Below are positions 8,373 through 16,674 of a stretch of 64,000 nucleotides of DNA, one piece after another. Position 1 is the first letter of the stretch. The number at the start of each line of letters is the position of its first letter. The notes beneath the pieces were generated by a model. The model was given only the letters and a program-made list of their open reading frames with translations. It ran no database searches and had not been told where the DNA came from. Source of the DNA: an uncultured Sulfitobacter sp. (lineage in GTDB: Bacteria; Pseudomonadota; Alphaproteobacteria; Rhodobacterales; Rhodobacteraceae); assembly GCF_947497275.1 (NCBI RefSeq), contig NZ_CANMFS010000007.1, forward strand, positions 16,955-80,954. The letters run 5' to 3'. Made by a program: the position numbers and the translations under genes.

Positions 8373-9536
8373 ATGCAAACATCGGCCCCTGAAACCCATA
8401 ATGATCTGCGCGACGCGCTGCGTGCGCTCTGCGCGCAGTTCCCGCCCGAATACCATCGCAACTTCGGCGAGGATAACACCTACCCCGAGGAGTTTGTCGA
8501 TGCCCTGACACGTGAAGGTTGGTTGGCGGCGATGATCCCCGAGGAGTACGGCGGATCGGGTCTTGGCCTGACCGAAGCCTCGATCATCATGGAAGAAGTG
8601 AACCGTTGTGGCGGCAACGCGGGTCATTGTCATGGGCAAATGTACAACATGGGCACGCTTTTGCGGCACGGCTCGGACGCGCAAAAACAGCAATACCTGC
8701 CCGGTATCGCCAGCGGCGAGCTGCGCCTGCAATCCATGGCCGTGACCGAACCGACCACCGGAACCGACACCACCAAGCTCAAGACCACGGCTGTCAAAAA
8801 AGGCGACCGCTATGTGATCAACGGTCAGAAGGTCTGGATCAGCCGTATCCAGCATTCTGATTTGATGATCCTGCTGGCGCGTACCACCCCGTTGAAGGAC
8901 GTCCAGAAGAAATCCCAAGGCCTGTCGATCTTCATGGTCGATCTGAAAGAGGCCATCGGCAATGGTATGGAGGTCCGTCCAATCGCCAATATGCCCGGAC
9001 ACGAGACCAACGAAGTGTTCTTTGACAACCTCGAAATCCCCGCCGAAAACCTGATCGGCACTGAAGGGCGCGGATTCTACCATATCCTGGACGGGTTGAA
9101 CGCCGAACGAACCCTGATCGCGGCGGAGTGTATCGGCGACGGCTACTGGTTTGTGGACAAGGCCCGCGCCTATGCCGGCGAACGCATCGTGTTCGACCGC
9201 CCCATCGGACAAAATCAGGGTGTGCAGTTTCCCATCGCCAAGGCCTATGTGAACGTCGAGGCGGCCAACCTGATGCGCTTTGAGGCTTGTCGGCGTTTTG
9301 ATGCGGGGCAGGAATGCGGAGCGCAGGCGAACATGGCGAAGCTGCTGGCCGCCGATGCCAGCTGGGAGGCGGGCAATGCCTGCATCCAGACCCACGGAGG
9401 CTTCGGCTTCGCGCGGGAATACGATGTCGAGCGCAAGTTTCGGGAGGCTCGGTTGTATCAGGTGGCCCCGATCTCGACCAATCTTATCCTGTCCTATGTT
9501 GGCGAGCATATTCTCGGTATGCCGCGGTCTTTCTGA
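8373..9536 (+). CDS. Acyl-CoA dehydrogenase
   Basis: This 387-residue flavoprotein shows all three ACAD domains: N-terminal helices with MIPEEYGGSGLGLTEASI, the middle beta domain with AVTEPTTGTDTTKLKTTA, and the C-terminal helical domain with YAGERIVFDRPIGQNQG. The Glu of LNAERTLIAAE lies where long-chain and isovaleryl enzymes have their catalytic base; the C-terminus GMPRSF replaces the YEGT motif. It is closely similar in layout to the proteins at 1, 22917 and 32911. It is the second ACAD of the operon, so at least two dehydrogenation steps are likely. Spacing is 3 bp after the lyase and 10 bp before the hydratase. Confidence 0.93.
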   Translation: MQTSAPETHNDLRDALRALCAQFPPEYHRNFGEDNTYPEEFVDALTREGWLAAMIPEEYGGSGLGLTEASIIMEEVNRCGGNAGHCHGQMYNMGTLLRHGSDAQKQQYLPGIASGELRLQSMAVTEPTTGTDTTKLKTTAVKKGDRYVINGQKVWISRIQHSDLMILLARTTPLKDVQKKSQGLSIFMVDLKEAIGNGMEVRPIANMPGHETNEVFFDNLEIPAENLIGTEGRGFYHILDGLNAERTLIAAECIGDGYWFVDKARAYAGERIVFDRPIGQNQGVQFPIAKAYVNVEAANLMRFEACRRFDAGQECGAQANMAKLLAADASWEAGNACIQTHGGFGFAREYDVERKFREARLYQVAPISTNLILSYVGEHILGMPRSF

Positions 9537-9546
9537 GGGACGCCCG

Positions 9547-10383
9547 ATGCAGATCGATCTTGAATCGCTCAGGCCCTGGCTGGGACGGACAGAAACCAAA
9601 GAGGACATCCTGACGCCGAGCCTGATAGACAGGTTCCGCGCCACGTTCGACGCGCATCTTTGGGCCGGTGCGGGCGACGTCCCGCTGGGAATTCACTGGT
9701 GTCTGACCCTCGATTCCGCACCGGGAGGCTCTCTTTCGGAAGATGGGCATTCTCCCCAAGGCAGGTTTCTGCCCCCTGTTCCGCTGCCCTCGCGGATGTG
9801 GGCCGGGAGCGATGTCACGCATATCGCGCCGCTCAGTGTCGGGCAAACGGTCACGCGCCGTTCGACCATCGGGGACATAACCGCCAAACAAGGGCGCAGC
9901 GGAACCTTGGTTTTTGTAGCCGTCGATCACGAGTACTCAAATGGCGAAAAGGTCTGCATTCAGGAGAAGCAGACTATTGTCTATAAAGGGATCAGCCGAT
10001 CGCAATCCGAAAATCACACGTTCGTAGCCCCGGACCCGGCGACGCTCAGATCGCGCCTTACCCCGGATTCGGTGCTGTTGTTTCGCTATTCGGCGCTGAC
10101 GTTCAATGGCCACCGTATCCATTATGACCGGCCCTATACGACCGAAGTCGAAGCCTATCGCGGACTTGTCGTGCATGGTCCCCTGCAGGCAACGCTGCTC
10201 CTGAACCTTGCAGCGGATGCCTTGAACAAGGCTCCTCACGGATTTTTCTTCCGGGGCCTCGCTCCGCTGACCCTGCCCTGTGAAATACAGCTTAATTGCC
10301 GACCCGATGACACCGCAGGTACGGTCTGGTGTCAGGACGAAACCGGCGTGCGTTGTTCTTCCGCCGATTACTCCGCCACCTGA
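9547..10383 (+). CDS. HTD2/mesaconyl-C4-CoA-hydratase-like double-hotdog hydratase
   Basis: This 278-residue protein has the layout of the HTD2 / mesaconyl-C4-CoA hydratase / itaconyl-CoA hydratase family. Diagnostic segments are the HWCLTLDSAPG and FLPPVPLPSRMWAG regions in the N-terminal half and the catalytic hydratase-2 motif FNGHRIHYDRPY followed by VVHGPLQATLL in the C-terminal half. Members hydrate branched or dicarboxylic enoyl-CoAs. The start ATG 9547 follows GAGGGACGCCC; upstream open frame overlaps the dehydrogenase. It is the last gene of the operon; 195 bp follow before the ABC genes. A hydratase of this type beside a carboxylase and a citrate-synthase-like lyase recalls itaconate-type logic (hydrate a methylene or methyl dicarboxyl-CoA, then cleave it), which is an inference. 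Confidence 0.83.
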   Translation: MQIDLESLRPWLGRTETKEDILTPSLIDRFRATFDAHLWAGAGDVPLGIHWCLTLDSAPGGSLSEDGHSPQGRFLPPVPLPSRMWAGSDVTHIAPLSVGQTVTRRSTIGDITAKQGRSGTLVFVAVDHEYSNGEKVCIQEKQTIVYKGISRSQSENHTFVAPDPATLRSRLTPDSVLLFRYSALTFNGHRIHYDRPYTTEVEAYRGLVVHGPLQATLLLNLAADALNKAPHGFFFRGLAPLTLPCEIQLNCRPDDTAGTVWCQDETGVRCSSADYSAT

Positions 10384-10426
10384 CTATTTATGCGAAGTTA
10401 TCAGAGTCAGTTGTTGATTTATTTTT

Positions 10427-10440
10427 CTAACATGTGTTAG
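10427..10440. promoter_or_regulatory. Palindrome CTAACA-TG-TGTTAG, putative operator of the ABC operon
   Basis: A perfect inverted repeat with 6-bp arms and a 2-bp centre lies in an AT-rich block of the 195-bp gap between the hydratase and livG genes. A TTGATT sequence at 10413 could be a -35 element, placing the palindrome in or next to the core promoter. No regulator gene is adjacent. Which protein binds it is unknown. Confidence 0.4.
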
Positions 10441-10516
10441 TTTTAGATAACCGCTCGGTGAAAAGCCGGGCAAACTTCCGGCAAAGATTCCGGGAATAGC
10501 GCGGGGAGGAGCGTTG

Positions 10517-10612
10517 ATGCGAGGAGACCTCGACTTCAATCGGGTGGCAGTTCATGCCATGTCGATTGACCGCACAACATGCTGTCGCAGGCAGACGTGG
10601 ATCACGATGTGA
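10517..10612 (+). other. Possible 31-codon leader ORF overlapping the livG start
   Basis: An ATG at 10517 lies 7 bases after a strong GGGGAGGAG ribosome-binding sequence, far better than the one before the livG ATG at 10579. The reading frame encodes 31 residues rich in Arg and Cys and stops at 10610-10612, inside livG. An in-frame stop at 10567 prevents the upstream RBS from serving livG directly. It may be a leader peptide giving translational coupling, or a sign that livG is reached by a frameshift. No function is assigned. Confidence 0.35.
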
Positions 10613-11382
10613 CCACATCTTCGGAATTGGCACCTTTGGCGGTTCGCGGCGCGACACTGAAATTCGGCGGTGTGACCGCGCTGGATGACGTAAGCATCAC
10701 TGTGAATGACGACGAATTGCTGGCAATCATCGGCCCGAACGGTGCCGGCAAAACCTCGCTTTTGAACGTCACGGCAGGGTTTTACCGCCCACAGAAGGGG
10801 CGCGTCGAACTCTCCGGCAAAAACGTGACGGGCCTGCGCGTGGACCAGATCGCCCGACGCGGTCTGGCGCGTACCTTTCAGGGCACCCATCTTTTCGCCG
10901 GCCAAACCGTGGTCGAAAACATCATGATCGGTCGGCACATGCTGATGAAATCGAATGTGATTCAGGCGTTTTTCCAGTTTGGCCCCGTGATGCGCGAGGA
11001 ATCTGAGCATCGAGAAGCGGCCGAGGAGATCATTGATTTTCTGGAGATCGAGGCGATCCGAAACAGGCCTGTGGGCACATTGGGTTACGGGCTGCGCAAG
11101 CGGGTCGATCTGGGGCGTGCGCTGGCGCAGGAACCTTCAATCCTGCTGATGGACGAACCGATGGCGGGCATGAACTCGGAAGAGAAAGAAGACCTGGCGC
11201 GCTTTATTCTCGATGTGCGCGAGGCGCGCAAGATACCGGTGGTTCTGGTCGAACATGACATGGGCGTGGTGATGGATCTTGCCGACCGGATCGTGGTGCT
11301 GGATTTCGGACGGGTGATTGCCGAAGGCACGCCCGAGGAAATTCAAAAAAACCCGGCTGTGATCAAGGCATATCTGGGGTAG
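10579..11382 (+). CDS. LIV-type ABC transporter ATP-binding protein LivG-like
   Basis: This 267-residue ATPase energises a branched-chain amino acid (HAAT/LIV) type importer. It carries Walker A GPNGAGKTS, the LivG-specific RTFQGTHLF Q-loop region, a degenerate signature GTLGYGLRKRVDLGRALA, Walker B ILLMDEPMAGM and the switch His in VVLVEHDMG. The signature lacks the strict LSGGQ, as often in LivG (family form LPYGxQRR). The ATG 10579 is the first usable start after an in-frame stop at 10567; GTG 10609 is an alternative. With livH, livM, the receptor and livF downstream, and a CoA ligase between, it forms a five-component importer. In such catabolic clusters LIV systems often carry aromatic or other organic acids rather than amino acids. 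Confidence 0.92.
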   Translation: MLSQADVDHDVTTSSELAPLAVRGATLKFGGVTALDDVSITVNDDELLAIIGPNGAGKTSLLNVTAGFYRPQKGRVELSGKNVTGLRVDQIARRGLARTFQGTHLFAGQTVVENIMIGRHMLMKSNVIQAFFQFGPVMREESEHREAAEEIIDFLEIEAIRNRPVGTLGYGLRKRVDLGRALAQEPSILLMDEPMAGMNSEEKEDLARFILDVREARKIPVVLVEHDMGVVMDLADRIVVLDFGRVIAEGTPEEIQKNPAVIKAYLG

Positions 11383-11386
11383 CGGA

Positions 11387-13384
11387 ATGGTCAAGCAACG
11401 AACAGCAATGGTTTTTTCCGACCCGGCAGTGACGCAAAGCGAAACCCTGCCCCAGGTCCTGCTGGCCCGCGCGCTTTCCGAGCCCGGCGGGCTTGCCGAA
11501 CGGCACAAGCGTCTGGGTATCTGGCGCGAATTCACATGGGCAAATGTGCTGGAAAGGGTCCGTGCGTTGGCGCTCGGGCTGGAGAGCAAAGGCCTGAAAG
11601 CCGGCGATTCCGTCATGATGATCGGAGAAAATGAGCCCGAGCATTTCTGGGCGGAATACGCGGTACAGTCGCTGGGCGGGAAAGTCCTGTCTGTCTATCC
11701 CGACCAGACCGCCGAGGAGATCCTCTATCTCGCTCAGGATTCGCAGACCCGTATTTTTCTGGCGCAAGATCAGGAACAGGTCGATAAATGTCTCGAGGTC
11801 GCGGATGAGTATGACGGTGCCATTGCGATCGTGTACTGGGACGGGTCGGGCCTGTGGGGCTACGACCATCCGCTGCTGGATTCCTTCGAAAGCGTAAGCG
11901 ACGCCGGGCGGCAGATCCACGACAGCGACTCCACCCGCTTTGAAGAGCACGTCAAGCGCGGAAAAGCAGAAGATACCGCGCTACTGTCCTATACGTCCGG
12001 GACGACGGGCAAGCCGAAGGGTGTCGTCATCAGTTATCGCTATCTGTTCGATAACTGCTCTCGGGTGATGGGCGCGATCGACATCACGCCGGGGACGGAA
12101 TACCTGACATACATTTCTCCCGCCTGGGTGACGGAACAGATCTTTGGCCTGTCGATCGGGCTGATAGCGCCCATGGTGGTGAACTTTCCCGAAGGCCCGG
12201 AGGACGTGCTGACCAATATCCGCGAACTGGCGGTCGACGCGCTCGTGTTCAGCCCGCGCCAGTGGGAGAACCTTGCCTCCATCGTTCAGGCCCGGATGCT
12301 GGGGGCCGGTAAGGTCCGCAACGCGATGTACGATTGGGGCATGAAGGTAGGTCGCGCGGTTCACGTCGAACGGTTGGAAGGGCGCAGCCCGACCCTTGCA
12401 GCGCGGTTGCAACTGCCTCTTGCCGAGGCGCTGGTCCTGCATCATTTGCGCGACAATCTCGGTCTCGGCAAAGCTCGCAATGCGCTCAGCGGTGGCGCCC
12501 TGATGGCACCGGACGTCTTTCGCATGTTCCACGCCATGGGCGTGAAGCTGCGCAATGTCTACGGGGCGACAGAAATCGGGTTGCTGACCGCGCATGTGGG
12601 CGACAGCTATCAGCTTGAGACGAGCGGCAGCTGGATGCCGAGCAATACTGCCTATGGCGAACCGCTGGAATACCGGGTTTCACCCGAGGGCGAGCTTCAG
12701 GTTCGGGGCGGATCGGGTTTCGGAGGCTATCACGGCAAACCTGACAAGTCAGCCGAGGCGCTGACCGATGACGGCTGGTACGAAACGGGCGACGCCGTGT
12801 CGATGACAGACGACGGCGAGCTGCTGTTCTTTGACCGTGTCAAGGACATGCGCCGCCTGGCAAACGGACACAGTTATCCGCCGCAATTCATCGAGACACG
12901 GTTGCGCTACAGCCCTTTCATCAAAGACCTGATGACCTTGGGCGACGAGACCCGAGATTTCGTGAGCGCGCTGATAAATATCGACATGGAAGTTCTCGGG
13001 CGTTGGGCGGAAGAGAACAAGATCAGCTTTTCAACCTATACCGACCTATCGCAGAAGCCCGAGATTCTGGACCTTATCAAAGGCGAAGTGGCACGAATCA
13101 ACACCCTTCTTCCGGAAGGTTCACGCGTTGCCCGGTTCGCGAATTTTCCAAAGGAACTCGACCCGGACGAAGGCGAGCTGACGCGCAGCCGGAAACTCCG
13201 GCGCGCGTTTCTCGAAGAGCGGTATGAGAAGCTTGTTCAGGCGATCTATGACGGCAAGGCGGAGACCGACCTTGAAATCGCCGTGACCTATCAGGACGGC
13301 CGGCAAGGCGTGCTGAAGGCCACGGTTCGGGTATCGGATGTGGAAAATGCATCGAAGGCTGCCAGTCGGCAGTCGCAAACCTAA
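11387..13384 (+). CDS. Long-chain-type AMP-forming acyl-CoA ligase within the ABC operon
   Basis: This 665-residue adenylate-forming enzyme resembles long-chain fatty acyl-CoA synthetases of the FadD15 type. It has the P-loop LSYTSGTTGKPKGVV, the NVYGATEIG region, YETGDAVSMTDDG and the FFDRVKDMRRLANGHSYPP hinge. It starts 4 bp after livG and ends 15 bp before livH, so ligase and transporter are made together. Such a ligase in the middle of a LIV operon suggests vectorial or immediate activation of the imported acid (inference). ATG 11408 is an alternative start. The acyl substrate cannot be read from the sequence, but the family prefers long or bulky acids. Confidence 0.88.
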   Translation: MVKQRTAMVFSDPAVTQSETLPQVLLARALSEPGGLAERHKRLGIWREFTWANVLERVRALALGLESKGLKAGDSVMMIGENEPEHFWAEYAVQSLGGKVLSVYPDQTAEEILYLAQDSQTRIFLAQDQEQVDKCLEVADEYDGAIAIVYWDGSGLWGYDHPLLDSFESVSDAGRQIHDSDSTRFEEHVKRGKAEDTALLSYTSGTTGKPKGVVISYRYLFDNCSRVMGAIDITPGTEYLTYISPAWVTEQIFGLSIGLIAPMVVNFPEGPEDVLTNIRELAVDALVFSPRQWENLASIVQARMLGAGKVRNAMYDWGMKVGRAVHVERLEGRSPTLAARLQLPLAEALVLHHLRDNLGLGKARNALSGGALMAPDVFRMFHAMGVKLRNVYGATEIGLLTAHVGDSYQLETSGSWMPSNTAYGEPLEYRVSPEGELQVRGGSGFGGYHGKPDKSAEALTDDGWYETGDAVSMTDDGELLFFDRVKDMRRLANGHSYPPQFIETRLRYSPFIKDLMTLGDETRDFVSALINIDMEVLGRWAEENKISFSTYTDLSQKPEILDLIKGEVARINTLLPEGSRVARFANFPKELDPDEGELTRSRKLRRAFLEERYEKLVQAIYDGKAETDLEIAVTYQDGRQGVLKATVRVSDVENASKAASRQSQT

Positions 13385-13399
13385 GGGAGGTCGACAAGA

Positions 13400-14284
13400 A
13401 TGGTCTATTTCATCAATGACATCATAACCGGGGCTTTGATCGGCCTGTTGTACGCATTGGTCGCCATGGGATTTGTCGTGATCTACCGCGCCAGCAAGGT
13501 GTTCAACTTCGCGCAGGGCGAACTTGTGATCATCGGTGGTTTCATCGTCTGGTTCACGACCATGCAGGTCGGGCTAAGCCTGTGGTTGTCGATACCGCTA
13601 TCGTTGGTTCTGGCGGGTCTGGTCGGATATGCGATCGAACGGATCTTCCTAACAAAGCTGATAGGTGAATCCGTGTTTTCGATGGTCATGGTCACCGTCG
13701 GCCTGCTGATCCTGCTGCGCGGGCTTGTGCTGCTGCTGTTCGGCCCCGCTGTCCGGCCCTTTCCGATCATCTTTCCGCTGAAACCGCTTTTTCTCGGAGA
13801 TATGTTGATCCCGATGAACCTGCTGATCGGCGGGATCATCACCGTCGTCGCGGCTGTCGGCCTGTCATGGTTCTTCAACCGGACCCGGTCAGGGCTGCGG
13901 ATGACCGCCGTGGCGGAGGATCATGTCGTCGCCTCCTCGATGGGGATCTCCGTGAAGGGATCAATTGCCTTCGCGTGGATCTTGGGATCAATCCTGTCCA
14001 CGATCGGTGCGATGATCTTTCTCAGCGGCAAGTCGCTGACCTTCCTCGCGTCCGATATCGGGTTCGCGGCGCTCCCTGTTGCGCTGTTTGCCGGGCTCGA
14101 ATCCATCGGCGGTCTGATCCTTGCCGGGGTGATCATCGGTGTGGCGCAAAGTCTGACCACAAATTACCTCGATCCGATGATCGGCGGTTCGCTGGGCAGT
14201 GTCGTGCCCTATATAATCATGCTTGCCATCTTGCTGGTACGGCCCACGGGGCTGTTCGGCTGGCGCACGATCGAGAGGGTGTAA
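13400..14284 (+). CDS. LIV-type ABC permease LivH-like
   Basis: This 294-residue hydrophobic protein is the first membrane subunit of the LIV importer. It has about eight membrane segments, the N-terminal GALIGLLYALVAMGF region, the VFNFAQGELVIIGGF motif typical of LivH, and the coupling-helix region FAWILGSILSTIGAM toward the C-terminus. The start ATG 13400 follows GGGAGG with good spacing, and livM begins 3 bp after its stop. It pairs with LivM to form the translocation pore. Confidence 0.93.
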   Translation: MVYFINDIITGALIGLLYALVAMGFVVIYRASKVFNFAQGELVIIGGFIVWFTTMQVGLSLWLSIPLSLVLAGLVGYAIERIFLTKLIGESVFSMVMVTVGLLILLRGLVLLLFGPAVRPFPIIFPLKPLFLGDMLIPMNLLIGGIITVVAAVGLSWFFNRTRSGLRMTAVAEDHVVASSMGISVKGSIAFAWILGSILSTIGAMIFLSGKSLTFLASDIGFAALPVALFAGLESIGGLILAGVIIGVAQSLTTNYLDPMIGGSLGSVVPYIIMLAILLVRPTGLFGWRTIERV

Positions 14285-14287
14285 GTC

Positions 14288-15340
14288 ATGGATCCTTCCG
14301 GCATTTTCCCCACCAGCTATCGCACCGACAGGCGCGTCGTCCGTACGCGCTGGCAAATGGCTGCTCTCGCGCTTTTCGTCGGTCTCATGCTGGCGGCGCC
14401 CTACTTGGTGAGCGGACGCATCGTCGCAATTCTGAACATGATGATGATCAGCGCGGTCATCGCCGTGGGGCTTCAGATCTGCACCGGATATGCGGGACAG
14501 ATCAACCTTGGCCAAGCCGCGTTCATGGGTGTCGGGGCCTATACAGCCGCCATTCTGGCATCGAAAACCGGTCTCACTTTCCTGCTGACGATCCCGCTGG
14601 CCGGGTTCTCGGCGGCGCTGTTCGGTTTTCTCTTCGGGCTGACCGCAGCACGCATCAAGGGGTTCTACCTTGCGCTCACTACCATTGCGGCGCAGTTCAT
14701 CTTTCACTTTGCCGTCCTGAACCTGCCCTCGAACTGGATGGGCGGGTCGAACGGCATCACCGTGCCTCCCGCAGAGCTATTCGGGTTACGCTTCGTCGGC
14801 GAAACCGCGCAATTCTACATGAATTTCGCGGTCACTGCGATCATGATCGCGGGTGCGTTCGGTATCGTGCGCTCGCGCTTCGGACGTGCCTTCGTGGCGG
14901 TCAGGGACGATGATGTGGCGGCCGGGATCATGGGGATCAATGTCGCGGCAACCAAGGCAAATGCCTTTCTCATCGGGGCGTTCTACGCCGGGGTCGGCGG
15001 GGCGCTCTGGGCCTATATGATACGCTTTGTGGGTGTCGATCAATTCACCCTCTTCCATTCAATCTTTTTCGTGGCGATGATTATCGTCGGCGGCATGGGA
15101 TCCATTGTGGGCGCATTGGTCGGGGTGTTCATCATCCGTATGATCCAGGAAATCATCGCGACCGTCGGCCCGAATATCGCCGATTCGGTATCCTTTCTGG
15201 GGGGCGACATCGTGTTCGCCGGCATGAACGTCATTCTGGGCGGCGTGATCGCATTGTTCATGATCCTCGAACCCAAGGGGCTGATGCACCGCTGGAATAT
15301 TATGAAATCGTCTTACCGTATCTGGCCGTTCCCCTACTGA
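14288..15340 (+). CDS. LIV-type ABC permease LivM-like
   Basis: This 350-residue protein is the second membrane subunit of the LIV importer. It shows about nine hydrophobic segments, the GYAGQINLGQAAFMGVGAY motif characteristic of LivM, and the coupling segment FVAVRDDDVAAGIMGIN. It is translationally adjacent to livH and followed by the receptor gene after 35 bp. Confidence 0.93.
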   Translation: MDPSGIFPTSYRTDRRVVRTRWQMAALALFVGLMLAAPYLVSGRIVAILNMMMISAVIAVGLQICTGYAGQINLGQAAFMGVGAYTAAILASKTGLTFLLTIPLAGFSAALFGFLFGLTAARIKGFYLALTTIAAQFIFHFAVLNLPSNWMGGSNGITVPPAELFGLRFVGETAQFYMNFAVTAIMIAGAFGIVRSRFGRAFVAVRDDDVAAGIMGINVAATKANAFLIGAFYAGVGGALWAYMIRFVGVDQFTLFHSIFFVAMIIVGGMGSIVGALVGVFIIRMIQEIIATVGPNIADSVSFLGGDIVFAGMNVILGGVIALFMILEPKGLMHRWNIMKSSYRIWPFPY

Positions 15341-15375
15341 CCGATAGAACGGCTTTCAACCTGGGAGGAATAACA

Positions 15376-16614
15376 ATGACCTACAAGACACGACACGGGC
15401 TTCGTGGCCTGCTGGCCGCAGGTGCCATGGCCCTCGCGGCGACCATACCGCTGAAGGCACAGGCTGAAACGACGTATAACCTTGCTCTCCTTTCGGACTT
15501 CTCCGGCCCCTATGCCGATATCATGCCGGCACTGGCTTCGAGCCGCGAAGCGGTTTTTGACTGGTGGAACGCCACCAGCGGTCAGAAACTTGGTGTGACG
15601 CTGAACTACAAGAACTACGAAACCCGTTATGACGCCGCCCAGGTGGCGAGCCTTTGGCCGGGAATCAAATCGGAACTGGACCCGATTGCGGTCGTCGGCC
15701 TTGGCGGACCGGATGTTGCCGCGCTTTCCGAACGCCTGCCGGAAGACAAGATCCCGATGTTCATGGCGACAGCCGCCTACGGCTATGCCTGGCAGTCAGA
15801 CGCCTGGATTTTCAATCCGCGTCCGACCTATTCGCACGAGAGTGCTGGCTTCCTGAGCTGGATGCGTGAACAGCGCGGCGGTGATGAACCCCTCAAGGTC
15901 GCAATTCTGGCGTCCGAAGCCTCGCCCGCCTACGTCGACATGGCAAAGGGCCTGGAACTCTACGCAGAAGAACATCCCGAAGAACTCGATCTGGTCGAGA
16001 TTATCTATACCGAGGTACAACCTACGGATCTGACGGCCCAGATGCGCCGCGTCGCGCGGGCAGGTGCCGAGGCGCTGATCGTCCAGACGAACACCTCTAT
16101 CGTGGTTGCGGCGAAACGTGGATTGCAGGCCAACGGTGCCGACATCCCGATCATGATGAGCTCGCATAACGGGCTGCCTGCTTCGGGCAGCGCGCTTGGC
16201 GGACTTGATCAGCTCGAAGGCGATTACGAGGCCTACGGCATGGCGGTTGCTGCGGATGAAGACACGCCCGCGCGGCAATTCTATGAAACACTGGCTGCGG
16301 ATTATGGCCTGGAAGCACCTTGGAACGTCGTCACGGCGATGGGTATTTCCCAAGGGCTTTATACCGTCGCCGTGATCGGCCACGCGATCGAGGAGAACGG
16401 GGCCGAAGGTTTGACCGGCGAGAAAGTACGCGAGGCGCTCTTTGCCCAGCCGATCACAGCGGAGGAAACCCAAGGGTTCCTGCCGACGCTGACCTTCACC
16501 CCCGATGCGCCATTTCCTCTGAAAGGTCTTCAAGTGAATGTTGGCACCGTCAAGGACGGCAAGATCACCATCGAAGCAACGGGCGTGGATGTTCCCGACG
16601 TCAAGAAGTGGTGA
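15376..16614 (+). CDS. LIV-type ABC substrate-binding protein (periplasmic receptor)
   Basis: This 412-residue periplasmic binding protein has a Sec signal peptide (residues about 1-29, cleavage after AQA) and the type I fold of the LivJ/LivK group, starting NLALLSDFSGPYADIMP. ATG 15376 follows GGGAGGAATAA, a strong ribosome-binding site fitting a highly made receptor. It captures the transported ligand and delivers it to LivHM. The ligand is unknown; the group that binds aromatic or alicyclic acids has the same overall length. A stable hairpin follows the stop codon. Confidence 0.92.
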   Translation: MTYKTRHGLRGLLAAGAMALAATIPLKAQAETTYNLALLSDFSGPYADIMPALASSREAVFDWWNATSGQKLGVTLNYKNYETRYDAAQVASLWPGIKSELDPIAVVGLGGPDVAALSERLPEDKIPMFMATAAYGYAWQSDAWIFNPRPTYSHESAGFLSWMREQRGGDEPLKVAILASEASPAYVDMAKGLELYAEEHPEELDLVEIIYTEVQPTDLTAQMRRVARAGAEALIVQTNTSIVVAAKRGLQANGADIPIMMSSHNGLPASGSALGGLDQLEGDYEAYGMAVAADEDTPARQFYETLAADYGLEAPWNVVTAMGISQGLYTVAVIGHAIEENGAEGLTGEKVREALFAQPITAEETQGFLPTLTFTPDAPFPLKGLQVNVGTVKDGKITIEATGVDVPDVKKW

Positions 16615-16621
16615 ACACAAC

Positions 16622-16645
16622 CGGGCGCCGCGGTCGCGGCGCCCG
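16622..16645 (+). terminator. Strong hairpin after the receptor gene (processing or attenuation)
   Basis: Ten base pairs CGGGCGCCGC / GCGGCGCCCG enclose the loop GGTC between the receptor stop and livF. There is no T-tract, so it more probably protects the receptor mRNA 3' end or partly attenuates transcription than fully terminates it. Equivalent hairpins follow the TRAP receptor genes at 42883 and 56579. Confidence 0.65.
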
Positions 16646-16674
16646 TTCTGAACCCTAACCCCGGGCACAATACC

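Noticed and set aside
7572..9644. Minus-strand open frame of 690 codons
   Set aside because: It runs opposite the lyase and dehydrogenase genes, whose motifs are unmistakable; the antisense translation is His/Arg/Gly-rich without domains.
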